Below the pieces are notes generated by a model that saw only the letters and a list, made by a program, of their open reading frames with translations, was not told where the DNA came from and made no database searches. The translations under genes and the position numbers were made by a program. A DNA stretch of 64,000 nt from Methylocaldum szegediense (GTDB lineage: Bacteria > Pseudomonadota > Gammaproteobacteria > Methylococcales > Methylococcaceae), in contig NZ_OX458333.1 in the NCBI RefSeq assembly GCF_949769195.1, positions 3,353,001 to 3,417,000 of the forward strand, written 5' to 3'. Of this stretch, positions 1 to 9,877 are shown piece after piece (the stretch's first letter is position 1; each line of letters begins with the position of its first letter).

Positions 1-1315
1 AAATCTGCGCGATGCGGGCATCGCGCACGAACTGTTCGATGCCGTTTTCTCGGATGTAGCCGTGCCCGCCGTAAACCTGCATGGCCAGATTGGCGGTCTC
101 GAACCCGAGATCGGTGAAGAAGGCCTTCACGATAGGCGTCATCAAGGCGACGAAGTCCTCGGCTTCCTGGCGGACAGCCGGGTCCGGATGCCGGTTTTCC
201 TTGTCGAGATGTGCGCCCACCCAGGCCGAAATCGCCCGCATGCCTTCGGTATAGGCGCGCATCGTCAACAGCATGCGCCGTACGTCTGGATGCACAATGA
301 GGGGATCGGCCGGCTTGTCGGGGTATTTGGGACCGGTCAAGGCGCGGCCTTGCAGGCGCTCCTTGGCATAGGCCACGGCATTTTGATAAGCCACTTCGCC
401 GAGCCCGAGACCCTGCAAGCCGACTTCGAGGCGGGCGCTGTTCATCATGACGAACATGGCACGGAGCCCTTTATGAAGTTCTCCGATCAAATAGCCGGTA
501 GCGTCTTCGAGGCTGATGCTACAAGTGCTCGACGCCTTGATCCCCATCTTGTGCTCGATCGCCGTGCAAAAGATGCGGTTGCGGCGGCCGAGGCTACCGT
601 CCGGATTGACCAGGAACTTCGGCACCAGGAACAGGCTGATCCCCTTTACGCCGGGCGGAGCGTCGGGCGTGCGCGCCAGGACCAAATGGATGATGTTCTC
701 GCTGAGGTCTTGCTCGCCGCCCGAAATAAAAATCTTGTTGCCGGTGAGCCGATATGTACCGTCCGGTTGCGGAACCGCCTTGGTGCGGAGTAGGCCGAGG
801 TCGGTGCCGCATTGCGGCTCGGTGAGACACATGGTGCCGGTCCAGCGTCCCTCCACCATCTTCGGAAGATAGAGATTCTTGATCTCCTCGGAGGCGGTCT
901 TGAGCAACAGGAAATAGGCGCCGTGGGTCAGCTTGGTGTAGATGGCGAAGGATAGATTGCTCGCCGACATCATTTCCGAGGTCAGCACGTATACGGTTTC
1001 CGGGAGTCCTTGCCCGCCGTATTCCGGAAGGCTGGTTAGACTCGTCCAGCCGCCTTCCCGGAAGCGCTGATACGCTTCCTTGAAGCCACGCGGGGTATAG
1101 ACCTCGCCGTTTTCAAACCGGCAGCCCTCTTCGTCCCCACTCCGGTTGAGAGGGAAGAGAATGTTTTCGGCCACTTTGGCCATTTCCTCCAGGACCGCGT
1201 CCACCAGTTCGGGCGGCACGTCCTCCATGCCGGGCATGTCCTCCAGGTGCTGGTCGGCCAGGAATTCGTGATAGACGAAGCGCATATCGCGCAAGGGAGC
1301 TTTGTAGGTGGCCAT
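1..1315 (-). CDS. Acyl-CoA dehydrogenase, 3' part cut by window edge
   Basis: An open minus-strand frame runs from ATG at 1315 off the left edge, about 438 codons. The translation has the acyl-CoA dehydrogenase layout: an N-terminal helical region, the flavin-binding segment with MCLTEPQCGTDLG, then KIFISGGEQ, and a C-terminal part with MQVYGGHGYIRENG, which binds FAD in this family. It would oxidise acyl-CoA to trans-2-enoyl-CoA, the first beta-oxidation step. The start lies two bases after the stop of the FadN-type gene, so it is the last gene of a thiolase, FadN, dehydrogenase operon. The full family length is near 590 residues, so the last quarter is missing here. Family assignment is firm; chain-length preference cannot be seen. 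Confidence 0.93.
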   Translation of the reverse strand, partial: MATYKAPLRDMRFVYHEFLADQHLEDMPGMEDVPPELVDAVLEEMAKVAENILFPLNRSGDEEGCRFENGEVYTPRGFKEAYQRFREGGWTSLTSLPEYGGQGLPETVYVLTSEMMSASNLSFAIYTKLTHGAYFLLLKTASEEIKNLYLPKMVEGRWTGTMCLTEPQCGTDLGLLRTKAVPQPDGTYRLTGNKIFISGGEQDLSENIIHLVLARTPDAPPGVKGISLFLVPKFLVNPDGSLGRRNRIFCTAIEHKMGIKASSTCSISLEDATGYLIGELHKGLRAMFVMMNSARLEVGLQGLGLGEVAYQNAVAYAKERLQGRALTGPKYPDKPADPLIVHPDVRRMLLTMRAYTEGMRAISAWVGAHLDKENRHPDPAVRQEAEDFVALMTPIVKAFFTDLGFETANLAMQVYGGHGYIRENGIEQFVRDARIAQI

Positions 1316-1317
1316 GG

Positions 1318-3654
1318 CTAGTTCCTCAAAGGCTTACCGGTTTCCAGCATGTGTTCCATGCGGGCGATCGTTTCTTTGCGCTTGACCAGGTCCATGAAGT
1401 TGCGCCGCTCCAAGGCGAGAAGATCTTCCTCGGACAAAGGTTTGAGGATATCGGTCTCGCCTCCCGTGAGCACATCGGCCAGAGCGCCCGCGACCACGGC
1501 ATCGTAGGCCGTGGCCTTGCCGAGGCGCAGGTACTGGCCGACCGCCATGTCCAGCGCGGCTCGGCCTGAAGGTCCCGGGAGATAAAACACCGGCGGCTCG
1601 GGTGGCGTGTAGTTTTCGCTCAGCGCCAGCGCTTTTTCCTTGGCATCGAACAGCAGCCGGTCGCGGTTCATGGTAATGTCGTCGTCGCGACGCAGGAACA
1701 GCAGGTCTTTCGCTTCCTGGGCCGATTTCGACACCGTTGCGACACTGACCGTTTCGAATACCCGGGCGACGGGGGCCATCGGGCCTTGGGGAGAGTTCTT
1801 GTCGGCGAAAGCACGCAGCAGCATTTCCTTGCAGCCGCCCCAGCCGGGAATCACACCGACGCCGGCTTCCACCAGTCCCATGTAGAGTTCGGCATGAGCC
1901 TGCACGGCGTCGCAATGGAGCAGGATTTCGCAGCCGCCGCCGAGAGCCATTCCCGAGGGCGCGCCGACCACGGGGAAGGGAGCGTATTTGAGTGCCTTGA
2001 AGGCCTCTTGGCCCTGTTTGACCATATTCTCCACTTCCGGCCACAGCGCGATGTTGATCCCGAAGAGGAGTATGCCGAGATTCGCTCCGGCCGAAAAATT
2101 TTCGGCTTCGTTGTAGATCACCAGCGCCCGGTAATCGTTGCGCACGATGTCTATGGCCTTGTGGATCAGCTTGAGCACCAGGGGATCGAAGGTGTTCATC
2201 TTGCTCTGGAATTCCAGGCAGACGACGCCGTCGCCCACGTCCCAAAGGCTTGCCGAAGGATTCTTCGCCAGAGGCTTGCTGCGCCGCTTGATGTCGGCCA
2301 GCAGCAGGACGCCAGGCGGACGGTTCACCGCTCGTAAACTGGGTTTGCTTCCCGCCGTGTCGGTGAATGCGAGCCCGTGCAGCCGGTCGTCGACGACTTG
2401 GTAAAAAGGTCCTTCGTGTCGAAGTAGCGGGGGTACAGGTTTGCCCAGGGATTCAAGTAGCCGGACCAGGTTTTCGGCGCCAATCCGGTCGATCAGCTCG
2501 AACGGGCCGTACTGCCAGTTGTAGCCTAGCCGCATGGCGCGGTCGACCGATTCCAGATCGTCGGCGATGTCCGGCGCCACCTCGGCGGCATAAGCCAGGG
2601 TCTGGGCGATGACGCTCCGGGCATATTCGGCGGTTTTGTCCTGGAACTGCAGCAGCCCGGCCAAGCCGCCCGTCTTCATTGCCGCGATACTGGCGAGTTC
2701 CGGCTTGGTGCTGACCTGGTACTCGCCGGTTTGAAGGTCCAGCGCTTCCTTGATTCTTTCGCCACCAGCTCGATTCAAGCGATAGAATCCGCCCTTGCCT
2801 TTGCGTCCGGTACAGCCTTCCTCGATCATCCGCGTCACCCGTTCCGGCACCTGGGCGATGGCATGGAACGGATCGTTGGGCGGAAGCGCGCGGTCCATGC
2901 TGGGAACGATGTGGGGAACGAGATCGAGTCCCACCAGGTCGAGCAGGCCGAAAATCCCGGTTTTCGGGATACCGAACGGACGGCTGATGACGGTATCCGC
3001 CTCCTCGACAGTGAGCCCGAGGCGCAGGGCTTCCAGGAGCCCCAACTGTAGCCAGAAGATGCCGATGCGGTTGGCGATGAAACCAGGCGTATCCTTACAA
3101 TGCACGATACTCTTGCCGAGCCGCCGATCGCCGAAGTCGACCAGCGCAGCCAGCGCATCGGGTCGGGTTTCGGGACCGTGAACGACTTCCAGCAACCGCA
3201 TGTAGCGCGGCGGATTGAAAAAGTGCGTGATCAGGAAATCGCGCCGGAAACTCTCCGGCATGTTTCGTGTCAGCTCGGCGAGCGGGAGAGTGGAGGTATT
3301 AGAGGAAACGATCGAGCCGGGTTTGCGGACGTTCTCCAGGCTGCGATAGAGCTTGTGCTTGACGTCCAGTTTCTCGATCACCGCCTCGACGATCCAGTCG
3401 ACCTCGGCGAGTTTTTCGAGATCATCCTCGATATTGCCGGGTGTGATCCGCGTGAGGTTCTTGCGGTGCATCAACGGGGGCGGATCGGTTTCCAGAAGCT
3501 TCTTCAAAGCGTTCCTGGCAACCATGTTCCGATCCGTTGCGCCTTCGGGCACGATATCCAGCAACAGAACCGGGACGCCGGCGTTGGCGGCCTGGGCCGC
3601 GATCGCCGATCCCATGACTCCCGCGCCGATGACGGCCATTTTTTCGATCTTCAT
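1318..3654 (-). CDS. FadN-type 3-hydroxyacyl-CoA dehydrogenase / enoyl-CoA hydratase
   Basis: The protein is 778 residues. The dehydrogenase domain comes first, with the NAD-binding glycines G10, G12 and G15 in IGAGVMGSAI. A hydratase (crotonase) domain comes last, with SAGANLG and GGGCEIL near residues 530-590. This is the domain order of Bacillus FadN. Escherichia coli FadB has the reverse order. The enzyme would carry out hydration and NAD-dependent oxidation of beta-oxidation intermediates. I start at ATG 3654; a longer frame to 3753 overlaps the thiolase gene and adds residues unlike the family. The gene sits between a thiolase and an acyl-CoA dehydrogenase on the same strand. Confidence 0.92.
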   Translation of the reverse strand: MKIEKMAVIGAGVMGSAIAAQAANAGVPVLLLDIVPEGATDRNMVARNALKKLLETDPPPLMHRKNLTRITPGNIEDDLEKLAEVDWIVEAVIEKLDVKHKLYRSLENVRKPGSIVSSNTSTLPLAELTRNMPESFRRDFLITHFFNPPRYMRLLEVVHGPETRPDALAALVDFGDRRLGKSIVHCKDTPGFIANRIGIFWLQLGLLEALRLGLTVEEADTVISRPFGIPKTGIFGLLDLVGLDLVPHIVPSMDRALPPNDPFHAIAQVPERVTRMIEEGCTGRKGKGGFYRLNRAGGERIKEALDLQTGEYQVSTKPELASIAAMKTGGLAGLLQFQDKTAEYARSVIAQTLAYAAEVAPDIADDLESVDRAMRLGYNWQYGPFELIDRIGAENLVRLLESLGKPVPPLLRHEGPFYQVVDDRLHGLAFTDTAGSKPSLRAVNRPPGVLLLADIKRRSKPLAKNPSASLWDVGDGVVCLEFQSKMNTFDPLVLKLIHKAIDIVRNDYRALVIYNEAENFSAGANLGILLFGINIALWPEVENMVKQGQEAFKALKYAPFPVVGAPSGMALGGGCEILLHCDAVQAHAELYMGLVEAGVGVIPGWGGCKEMLLRAFADKNSPQGPMAPVARVFETVSVATVSKSAQEAKDLLFLRRDDDITMNRDRLLFDAKEKALALSENYTPPEPPVFYLPGPSGRAALDMAVGQYLRLGKATAYDAVVAGALADVLTGGETDILKPLSEEDLLALERRNFMDLVKRKETIARMEHMLETGKPLRN

Positions 3655-3704
3655 ATCGGCCTCACTTCGAGCTAGGGTGAAGGTTTGATTGTCCGGAAGC
3701 GGGC

Positions 3705-4841
3705 TCAAACCGCTTCCAGAATCGTCGCGATGCCTTGTCCGCCGCCTATGCACTGTGTCGCCAGGGCGTAGCGCTTCTTTTCCGTTTTCAGCAGCGCCGC
3801 CGCCTTGCCGGTGATGCGGGCGCCGCTCGCGCCGAGCGGATGGCCGAGCGCGATCGCTCCGCCGTGCAGGTTGAGCTTACTTTCGTCGATGCCGAGTTCT
3901 CGGACACAAGCCAGCACCTGGACCGCGAAGGCCTCGTTCAGTTCGATGATATCGATGTCCTCAAGAGCGAGTCCTGCGCGTTGCAACGCCTTGCGGCTCG
4001 CAGCGACTGGACCTATACCCATGATCTCGGGGGCGCAGCCGGCTACCGCGATGCTCTTGACGCGCGCCAAAGGTTCGAGGCCGTGGCGGGCTGCGTAATC
4101 CTCCGAGCAGACCAGGACCGCGGCGGCGCCGTCGGTGAGCGGCGATGAGGTTCCGGCCGTGACCACACCGTTCTCCCTAAAGGCGGGCTTGAGTCCGGCC
4201 AAGCCTTCCAGCGTGGTTTCGGGACGCGGACAGCCGTCCTCCGTTACCGTGCCATCGGGTGTCTCGATAGGAATCAGCTCGTCGTCGAATCCGCCCGCGG
4301 CTTTAGCTTCCCGCGTCTTACGCTGGCTGTCGAAGGCGAAGCGCTCCTGGTCGGCGCGACTGATGCCGTACCGCTCGACCAGGTTTTCCGCGGTTTCGCC
4401 CATGCTCATATATGCTCCCGGATGTTCACGGTAAAGCTTGGGATTCGGCATCGGATTGAAGCCCGTCATTGGCACCCGGCTCATGGATTCGACACCGGCA
4501 CAGATGAACGCCTCGCCGGCATTCAGCTGAATGGCGCCCGCCGCCTGATGGATGGCTTGCATGGACGAGCCGCAGAAGCGGTTGATGGTGGTGCCCGCGA
4601 CAGTCTCCGGGAGTCCCGCAAGGAATACCACGAGACGAGCCAGGTTGAAGCCTTGCTCGGCTTCGGGAAAAGCGCAGCCGAGTATCAGATCCTCGATGTC
4701 TTCGGGCTTGACGCCGGTCTTGCCCAGCAAGCCTTTGACTACTTGCGCGGCCAAGTCGTCGGGGCGGACGCCGCTGAGCTGCCCTTTCTTGGCCGGGGTG
4801 AACGGCGAGCGGCAGTAGCCAGCGATGACGACGTTTTTCAT
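3705..4841 (-). CDS. fadA: Acetyl-CoA C-acyltransferase (thiolase)
   Basis: A 378-residue type I thiolase that would cleave 3-ketoacyl-CoA to acetyl-CoA and a shortened acyl-CoA. The acyl-carrying cysteine is C90 in NRFCGSSMQ. The active-site histidine lies in GHPLGASGAR and the second cysteine in CIGGGQG near the C-terminus. The start at ATG 4841 has a good ribosome site (AGGAGA) just upstream; a frame start 27 bases earlier lacks one. It is the first gene of the thiolase, FadN, dehydrogenase operon, 50 bases ahead of the FadN-type gene. The symbol follows function and FadN context; an ortholog test against fadI or atoB was not possible. Confidence 0.92.
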   Translation of the reverse strand: MKNVVIAGYCRSPFTPAKKGQLSGVRPDDLAAQVVKGLLGKTGVKPEDIEDLILGCAFPEAEQGFNLARLVVFLAGLPETVAGTTINRFCGSSMQAIHQAAGAIQLNAGEAFICAGVESMSRVPMTGFNPMPNPKLYREHPGAYMSMGETAENLVERYGISRADQERFAFDSQRKTREAKAAGGFDDELIPIETPDGTVTEDGCPRPETTLEGLAGLKPAFRENGVVTAGTSSPLTDGAAAVLVCSEDYAARHGLEPLARVKSIAVAGCAPEIMGIGPVAASRKALQRAGLALEDIDIIELNEAFAVQVLACVRELGIDESKLNLHGGAIALGHPLGASGARITGKAAALLKTEKKRYALATQCIGGGQGIATILEAV

Positions 4842-5128
4842 GGTCTTTCTCCTGACAGAACACGCCACAAAAGGACGGAGATCGCGCGATCTCCGAGACG
4901 GAAACGACAGTTTAAGGCAGCTCTGAATAAGCCGCCTCTCTGGGAGAGGGTTGGGTGAGGGCTAATTAGTCAATCAGTTGCCCAGACCGCTTCTCCGAAT
5001 CGCAGACTCAATCAGAGCTTCTAAACAACAGAAATGGCGGCGTACGCCTTCGGCCTGCAAAAACGGCCGTGTCTTCCGAAATTTTTCGGCGCGACGGGAA
5101 TTAACGGAACCCGCTGCATGTCGTATTG

Positions 5129-6847
5129 TTAAGTCGCTTTCCGCAACTCCCGACGGAGAATCTTACCTACGGCGCTCTTCGGCAGTTCGTTGCGGAACTC
5201 TACGTATTTAGGCACTTTGTACGCCGCCAAGTTCATACGGCAATATTGGCGGACGGCGTCTGCATCAAGGCTCTCGTCTTTGCGCACGATGCAAACCTTG
5301 ACCGCTTCGCCGGTCTTATCGTCCGGCACGCCTATCGCGGCACACTCCAGAACCGCCGGATGGGCACTCAGAACGGCTTCGATTTCGTTGGGATAAACGT
5401 TGAAGCCCGAGACGAGAATCATGTCCTTCTTGCGGTCCACGATATACAAAAATCCGTTTTCGTCCATGCGGGCGATGTCGCCGGTACGCAGCCATCCATC
5501 GGGTGTCATGACCTTGCGGGTTTCGTCCGGGCGGTTCCAATAACCTTTCATGACCTGCGGTCCGCGTACGTATAGCTCGCCGACCGTTCCGACCGGCAGC
5601 GGGCGTCCGTTGTCGTCTCTGATGCTACATTCGGTGGACGGTATCGGAAGGCCGATGCTGCCGTTGAATTCCATCAATGCGGGCGGATTGACGGCAACCA
5701 CGGGGGAGGTTTCGGTCAAGCCATAACCTTCGGTGATCGGGCAGCCGGTCACGTCCCGCCAGCGGTTTGCCACGGCTTCCTCGGTCGGCATGCCGCCGCT
5801 GATCACGAACTTGAGCGCACTGAAATCCAGTTTCTCGAAGCCGGGCGTGTTGAGTAAGCCCTTGAAGAGAGTGTTGACACCCGTAATGACGCTGAAACGC
5901 ACTTTGCTGAGCGTCTTGACGAGGCCTTGCAGATCTCGCGGATTGGTAATGAGGTGGTTCAATCCCCCGAGTGCGGTGAAGCAAAGTAAATCCACGGTCA
6001 ACGCAAAGATGTGGTAAAGCGGCAGGGCGGTAATCACGACCTCCTCGCCCCTGATCAAGGCTCTTTCAGGTGGGAGCCCGCCCATGATCCACTGTGTGCA
6101 CTGCATTACGTTCGCCAGCAGATTACGGTGGGTCAGCATCGCCCCTTTGGCGACACCCGTGGTACCGCCGGTGTATTGGAGGAAGGCGATATCCTCCGGA
6201 CTCGAATCGTGCCTCTTGAAAGAAAGTCGACTACCTTCATGCAGGGCGGTGTTGAAGTGAATGGCCTCGCTGATGTGAGTACCCAGGTTTCCATTCTTGA
6301 CCAGGCGTGCATACCAGTTGACCAGGTACGAGCGGGGGAAGCGCAACAGATCTCCGAGGCCGGAAACGATGATGGCCTTGAGCTTCAATCTCGGAAGCAC
6401 CGCAGCCACGACCGGCACGAAATTCTCGAGTACCACCAGGGCCGCCGCGCCCGAGTCCCGGAGCTGATGCTCCAGTTCGCGCGATGTATAGAGCGGGTTG
6501 GTGTTGACGACAGTGAGTCCGGCGCGCAGCGCGCCCCAGACAGCGACCGGTTGTTGGGAAACGTTCGGCAGCATGATGGCGATCCGTTCGCCCGGTTCCA
6601 GGCCGATATGCCCATGCAAGAAGTTCGCGAAATGCCGGCTCAATTCTTCGAGCTCGGCATAGGTGAGAATCCGCCTGAGGTTAGAGAGGGCCGGCCGTTC
6701 CCGGTAATGGGCGGCCTTTTTTTCGAAAAACTCCGCCAGCGAGGAATATCCCGGCTCGTCGATGGTTTCGCGGACCCCAGGGGGATAGCTTTTCAGCCAA
6801 GGTTTGTCTGCGGCTCTCCGCGACACGGTGCTTTGAAGGTTTCGCAT
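5129..6847 (-). CDS. fadD: Long-chain fatty acid-CoA ligase
   Basis: A 572-residue ANL-superfamily ligase that would activate free fatty acids to acyl-CoA with ATP. The phosphate loop YTGGTTGVAKG is at residues 225-235, GYGLTETSP follows near 375, GWLRTGD near 455, and the C-terminal lysine motif is KSAVGKILRREL. Length and motifs match E. coli FadD. The start ATG at 6847 has GGAG upstream. It lies 36 bases after the acyltransferase/hydrolase fusion and 287 bases ahead of the thiolase, so it probably supplies acyl-CoA to the downstream beta-oxidation genes. Confidence 0.95.
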   Translation of the reverse strand: MRNLQSTVSRRAADKPWLKSYPPGVRETIDEPGYSSLAEFFEKKAAHYRERPALSNLRRILTYAELEELSRHFANFLHGHIGLEPGERIAIMLPNVSQQPVAVWGALRAGLTVVNTNPLYTSRELEHQLRDSGAAALVVLENFVPVVAAVLPRLKLKAIIVSGLGDLLRFPRSYLVNWYARLVKNGNLGTHISEAIHFNTALHEGSRLSFKRHDSSPEDIAFLQYTGGTTGVAKGAMLTHRNLLANVMQCTQWIMGGLPPERALIRGEEVVITALPLYHIFALTVDLLCFTALGGLNHLITNPRDLQGLVKTLSKVRFSVITGVNTLFKGLLNTPGFEKLDFSALKFVISGGMPTEEAVANRWRDVTGCPITEGYGLTETSPVVAVNPPALMEFNGSIGLPIPSTECSIRDDNGRPLPVGTVGELYVRGPQVMKGYWNRPDETRKVMTPDGWLRTGDIARMDENGFLYIVDRKKDMILVSGFNVYPNEIEAVLSAHPAVLECAAIGVPDDKTGEAVKVCIVRKDESLDADAVRQYCRMNLAAYKVPKYVEFRNELPKSAVGKILRRELRKAT

Positions 6848-6883
6848 GGTGCTCTCCGCTGTCCGAAGGACCGCTTTGACCGG

Positions 6884-9199
6884 TTAGGCTCGGTTTGCTA
6901 CGGCGTCCTCGGTCAAAAAGCGAATCACGATATCCCTTATACCACCAATATCGTCTACCAGCATATTGTGGCGGTTCCCATGAACCAACCGGAGAAACTT
7001 TTTCTTAGAACCCAGGGCCTGGAAGATCAGGCTCGCGCTTTCCGGGGCGAGCATCGGATCATCGTCTGCTTGAGCGAGCAATACCGGGCATTCCACGTCC
7101 GCGAGAACATCCTCCAGTTCTTCGGCTAACCGGTGCAGTTCATATAACGTGCGCAAAGGAATTTCACGATAGGCGTATTGCGGATATTCCGGCGTCCATT
7201 CGACAAACGGCCGGGCGGTTCGCCGAGACATCCACCGCAACAAAATGTTCGTGCCGCGGAGCAGCGGAGCCATGGGTCCCGATGCGCTGAATTTGAAGGG
7301 TGGCGAAATTACGGCGATTCCGTCCAAGTCCTTCGGCTGCTCGCTGGCTAGTCGCAACGCCAGCAGTCCGCCGGTGCCGGTTCCGACGATGTATATCCGA
7401 GAGGCATAGGACTTCATGATCTCGTACCCTCGCTTCAGCGAATCGAGCCAATCTTCCCAGCGGCGGTCCTTGAGGTCATGGGGCGAAGTCCCATGGCCTT
7501 TCAGGCGGACGGCGAGGACATAAAAGCCGAGATCGACCAAGCGTTCACCGAAGTCGCAGAACTCGGCCGGCGAAGATAGAAGTTCATGAACCAATATGAC
7601 CCCGGCGCCGTCGCTTTTTTGAGGTCTCAGCAAGAATGGGCGGGGCGTTATGGTGGCGATTACCGGCTGGGTTGGCGCGCTCGGACCTGGGGCGGAATGG
7701 TGCGCCAAGTCCCAGTGCCAGGAGCGGATTTCGTCGTCGAACCGAAGGTCACCGAGTTCAGTTGGGTGCAGCGTTTTTTCGGCGGACAGCGCGCGCTTGA
7801 CCGCGTCCGCTATGGCGGAAATAGGTTGAACTTCGTTGGCATAAACCGCGATTACGTTCTCGATGCGAATTTCGTCAAATTCGTGCTCGTGAAGCAGCTT
7901 GGGCAACAGCCGGTAATGATCCGGGTGAATCTCGATGAGTCCGCTAGCTTTGGCAGTATCGATCAGTTCTTGCAGGCCAGTATGTTCGCCTTCCAAAAGG
8001 TTTCGATACCCATCGGGGTCTTGCAAGCTGCGGTGAAGATGCACGTTCGGCAATTGTTGGGTGTATTTGATGGCCAGATACAGGCTGCGGAAAAATTGAG
8101 CTCGCCCGATCTCGACCTGGTTATGTTGCGCACGGTGCATGATCAGCGTCGAGGCGAGGTGACTGAGATTCACCGTCACCGCCTGATACATCTCGCGCAT
8201 GTATTGATTGCGCACGATATTCAGGCGCTGGCGCAGGCGGCCAGCCAGTAGCCGCTCTTTAGGACCGGAAGGGTGGCGGGTGATGGCGAAAACATCGTCG
8301 ATGGTCCGGATGCGTGGCGCTATCCATCTCGCCAACCAGGTTTCCCAGTGATGCCAGGACGCCGACGCGACGATCGGAGTCCCGAATTGAATATCCATAT
8401 CGGTGTTGCGTAGCAGGATGTTGCCTTCGATCAGGATTTCTTCTGCCGCTCGCCGGCTCAGCCCGCGGCTCAGCAGTTCGGCGGCGCTGCTCAGAATATG
8501 CTCGTTGACGCGGATGGGATAGAACGTGATGTTCGCTGGGACCACGACAGTAGGTTGATGAGCGGCGGACAGCAGCGCGTCGACGTTTTCGAGCCCGAGC
8601 GTTTCGGCCCATGCCGTCAGCGTTTGCCTGTCTCCATGGCGTTCGGCTCGGCGTACGGCCATCTTGAAGATTTCCAGCCCCATTGCCAGCACGGCGGCTC
8701 CGCTGTGATGCTTACGCCTGTCCATGCTGACGCGGGAGTAAATACTGTATTCGCCTTTTTTGTCGAGAACCCGGCGATCCTTCACCATCCCGCCTTCGGG
8801 AAAAATGACGACCTTGCGCCCGAGTAGAATTTGCTCCGCGAGCCACGGCAAAAGTCTCGGATAATTGTTTGGGATTACTCCGACCTCACGCAGAAATCCT
8901 GCCAGGACACTATCTTCCTGTTCGAAGAACTCGGCCGACGCCACCGAGCAACAGTAGACTTTTCGGGCCTCGTACATCAGGTACTGAGGAATGAAAGTCT
9001 CGAACCGGGCGAAATGGTTGAAAAGGAAAATTTGGCCGCGATCGATGGTCTCCGGACTGCCGTGCAAGGTAATGCGAACCTTGAGCAGCTTCTTGATCTG
9101 CCGGAACACGCGTACCGACCAATCGTAGGTCGAGGTGTTGATGCCGTACTCCGGAACGGCGTTCCGATGGTCTTCCATATCGCGCTGTCTGAGAAACAT
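6884..9199 (-). CDS. Acyltransferase - alpha/beta hydrolase fusion with altered nucleophile
   Basis: A 771-residue fusion. Residues about 50-330 resemble PlsC-type glycerolipid acyltransferases, with NHFARFE at 61-67 (an H-x4-E version of the usual H-x4-D) and FPEGG at 133-137. Residues about 545-771 are an alpha/beta hydrolase close to monoacylglycerol lipases: the acid is in QADDDPML and the histidine in GNRHNML. The nucleophile elbow reads GTGTGG, with Gly608 (codon 7376-7378) where Ser is expected. The hydrolase half may therefore be non-catalytic or use another residue. No signal peptide is seen. It opens the fatty-acid gene cluster. The middle region about 330-540 is not recognised. Confidence 0.82.
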   Translation of the reverse strand: MFLRQRDMEDHRNAVPEYGINTSTYDWSVRVFRQIKKLLKVRITLHGSPETIDRGQIFLFNHFARFETFIPQYLMYEARKVYCCSVASAEFFEQEDSVLAGFLREVGVIPNNYPRLLPWLAEQILLGRKVVIFPEGGMVKDRRVLDKKGEYSIYSRVSMDRRKHHSGAAVLAMGLEIFKMAVRRAERHGDRQTLTAWAETLGLENVDALLSAAHQPTVVVPANITFYPIRVNEHILSSAAELLSRGLSRRAAEEILIEGNILLRNTDMDIQFGTPIVASASWHHWETWLARWIAPRIRTIDDVFAITRHPSGPKERLLAGRLRQRLNIVRNQYMREMYQAVTVNLSHLASTLIMHRAQHNQVEIGRAQFFRSLYLAIKYTQQLPNVHLHRSLQDPDGYRNLLEGEHTGLQELIDTAKASGLIEIHPDHYRLLPKLLHEHEFDEIRIENVIAVYANEVQPISAIADAVKRALSAEKTLHPTELGDLRFDDEIRSWHWDLAHHSAPGPSAPTQPVIATITPRPFLLRPQKSDGAGVILVHELLSSPAEFCDFGERLVDLGFYVLAVRLKGHGTSPHDLKDRRWEDWLDSLKRGYEIMKSYASRIYIVGTGTGGLLALRLASEQPKDLDGIAVISPPFKFSASGPMAPLLRGTNILLRWMSRRTARPFVEWTPEYPQYAYREIPLRTLYELHRLAEELEDVLADVECPVLLAQADDDPMLAPESASLIFQALGSKKKFLRLVHGNRHNMLVDDIGGIRDIVIRFLTEDAVANRA

Positions 9200-9349
9200 G
9201 CTTTTTCCCGTGGGTAGCCTACTCTTTCTTTTTATTTAGATCCATTGGCGTCGCCAGATTGCTCAATGGGTCGCCACGCTCGCCGGGACGAGTGGTATAG
9301 TAGCCGGTCAACTTAGGGTGGTTGTTTGGACCTTATCGTCAGTTTTTTC

Positions 9350-9868
9350 ATGATGTGGACGGATGATCCCGAAATCTGGCCGGATGAGCATCCGGCGCGA
9401 ATCAGCAAATCACAGCTCAAGCGTGAAAGCGCTGCTTTGCAGGACCTCGGCGAAGAATTGATGGGCTTGTCCCGCGACCAGCTAGAACGGTTGGACCTGC
9501 CGGTAGAGCTTATGGAAGCGGTCCGGCTCGGACAGTCGATTACCGAGCGCGGCGCACTCAAGCGGCAGCGTAAATATATCGGCAAGATTCTGCGCCATAT
9601 CGACGTAGAACCCATTCGGGCGGGGCTTGCGGCATTGAAGAACGAGAGCGCGGAAGCCTTGCACCGGCAGCATGTCATCGAGCGGTGGCGCGACCGTATG
9701 CTGGCGGAAGGCGATGCCGCGGTGAACGAATTCGTGGCGATCCATCCGGAGGCGGACCGCCAGAAGCTACGGCAGTTATCCCGAGATGCCCGTCGAGAGC
9801 GCGCTGCCGAGGCCGCTCCTAAGTCCGCCCGTCAACTGTTTCGGTATCTACGCGAAATTGTGGCGTGA
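9350..9868 (+). CDS. darP: DarP (YjgA), 50S-associated ribosome biogenesis protein
   Basis: A protein of about 172 residues of the DarP/YjgA family, which binds late 50S assembly intermediates. Diagnostic segments are ISKSQLKRES near the N-terminus, the internal VEPIRAGLAALK, and the end PKSARQLFRYLREI, closely matching E. coli YjgA. The start is ATG 9350 or 9353; an in-frame TTG at 9326 would add eight hydrophobic residues not typical of the family. The next gene begins nine bases after the stop. It diverges from the fatty-acid cluster across about 150 bases. Confidence 0.93.
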   Translation: MMWTDDPEIWPDEHPARISKSQLKRESAALQDLGEELMGLSRDQLERLDLPVELMEAVRLGQSITERGALKRQRKYIGKILRHIDVEPIRAGLAALKNESAEALHRQHVIERWRDRMLAEGDAAVNEFVAIHPEADRQKLRQLSRDARRERAAEAAPKSARQLFRYLREIVA

Positions 9869-9877
9869 GGTGGGCCA

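Noticed and set aside
7586-8251. A 221-codon plus-strand frame inside the acyltransferase-hydrolase gene
   Set aside because: Antisense to a supported gene; no family likeness.
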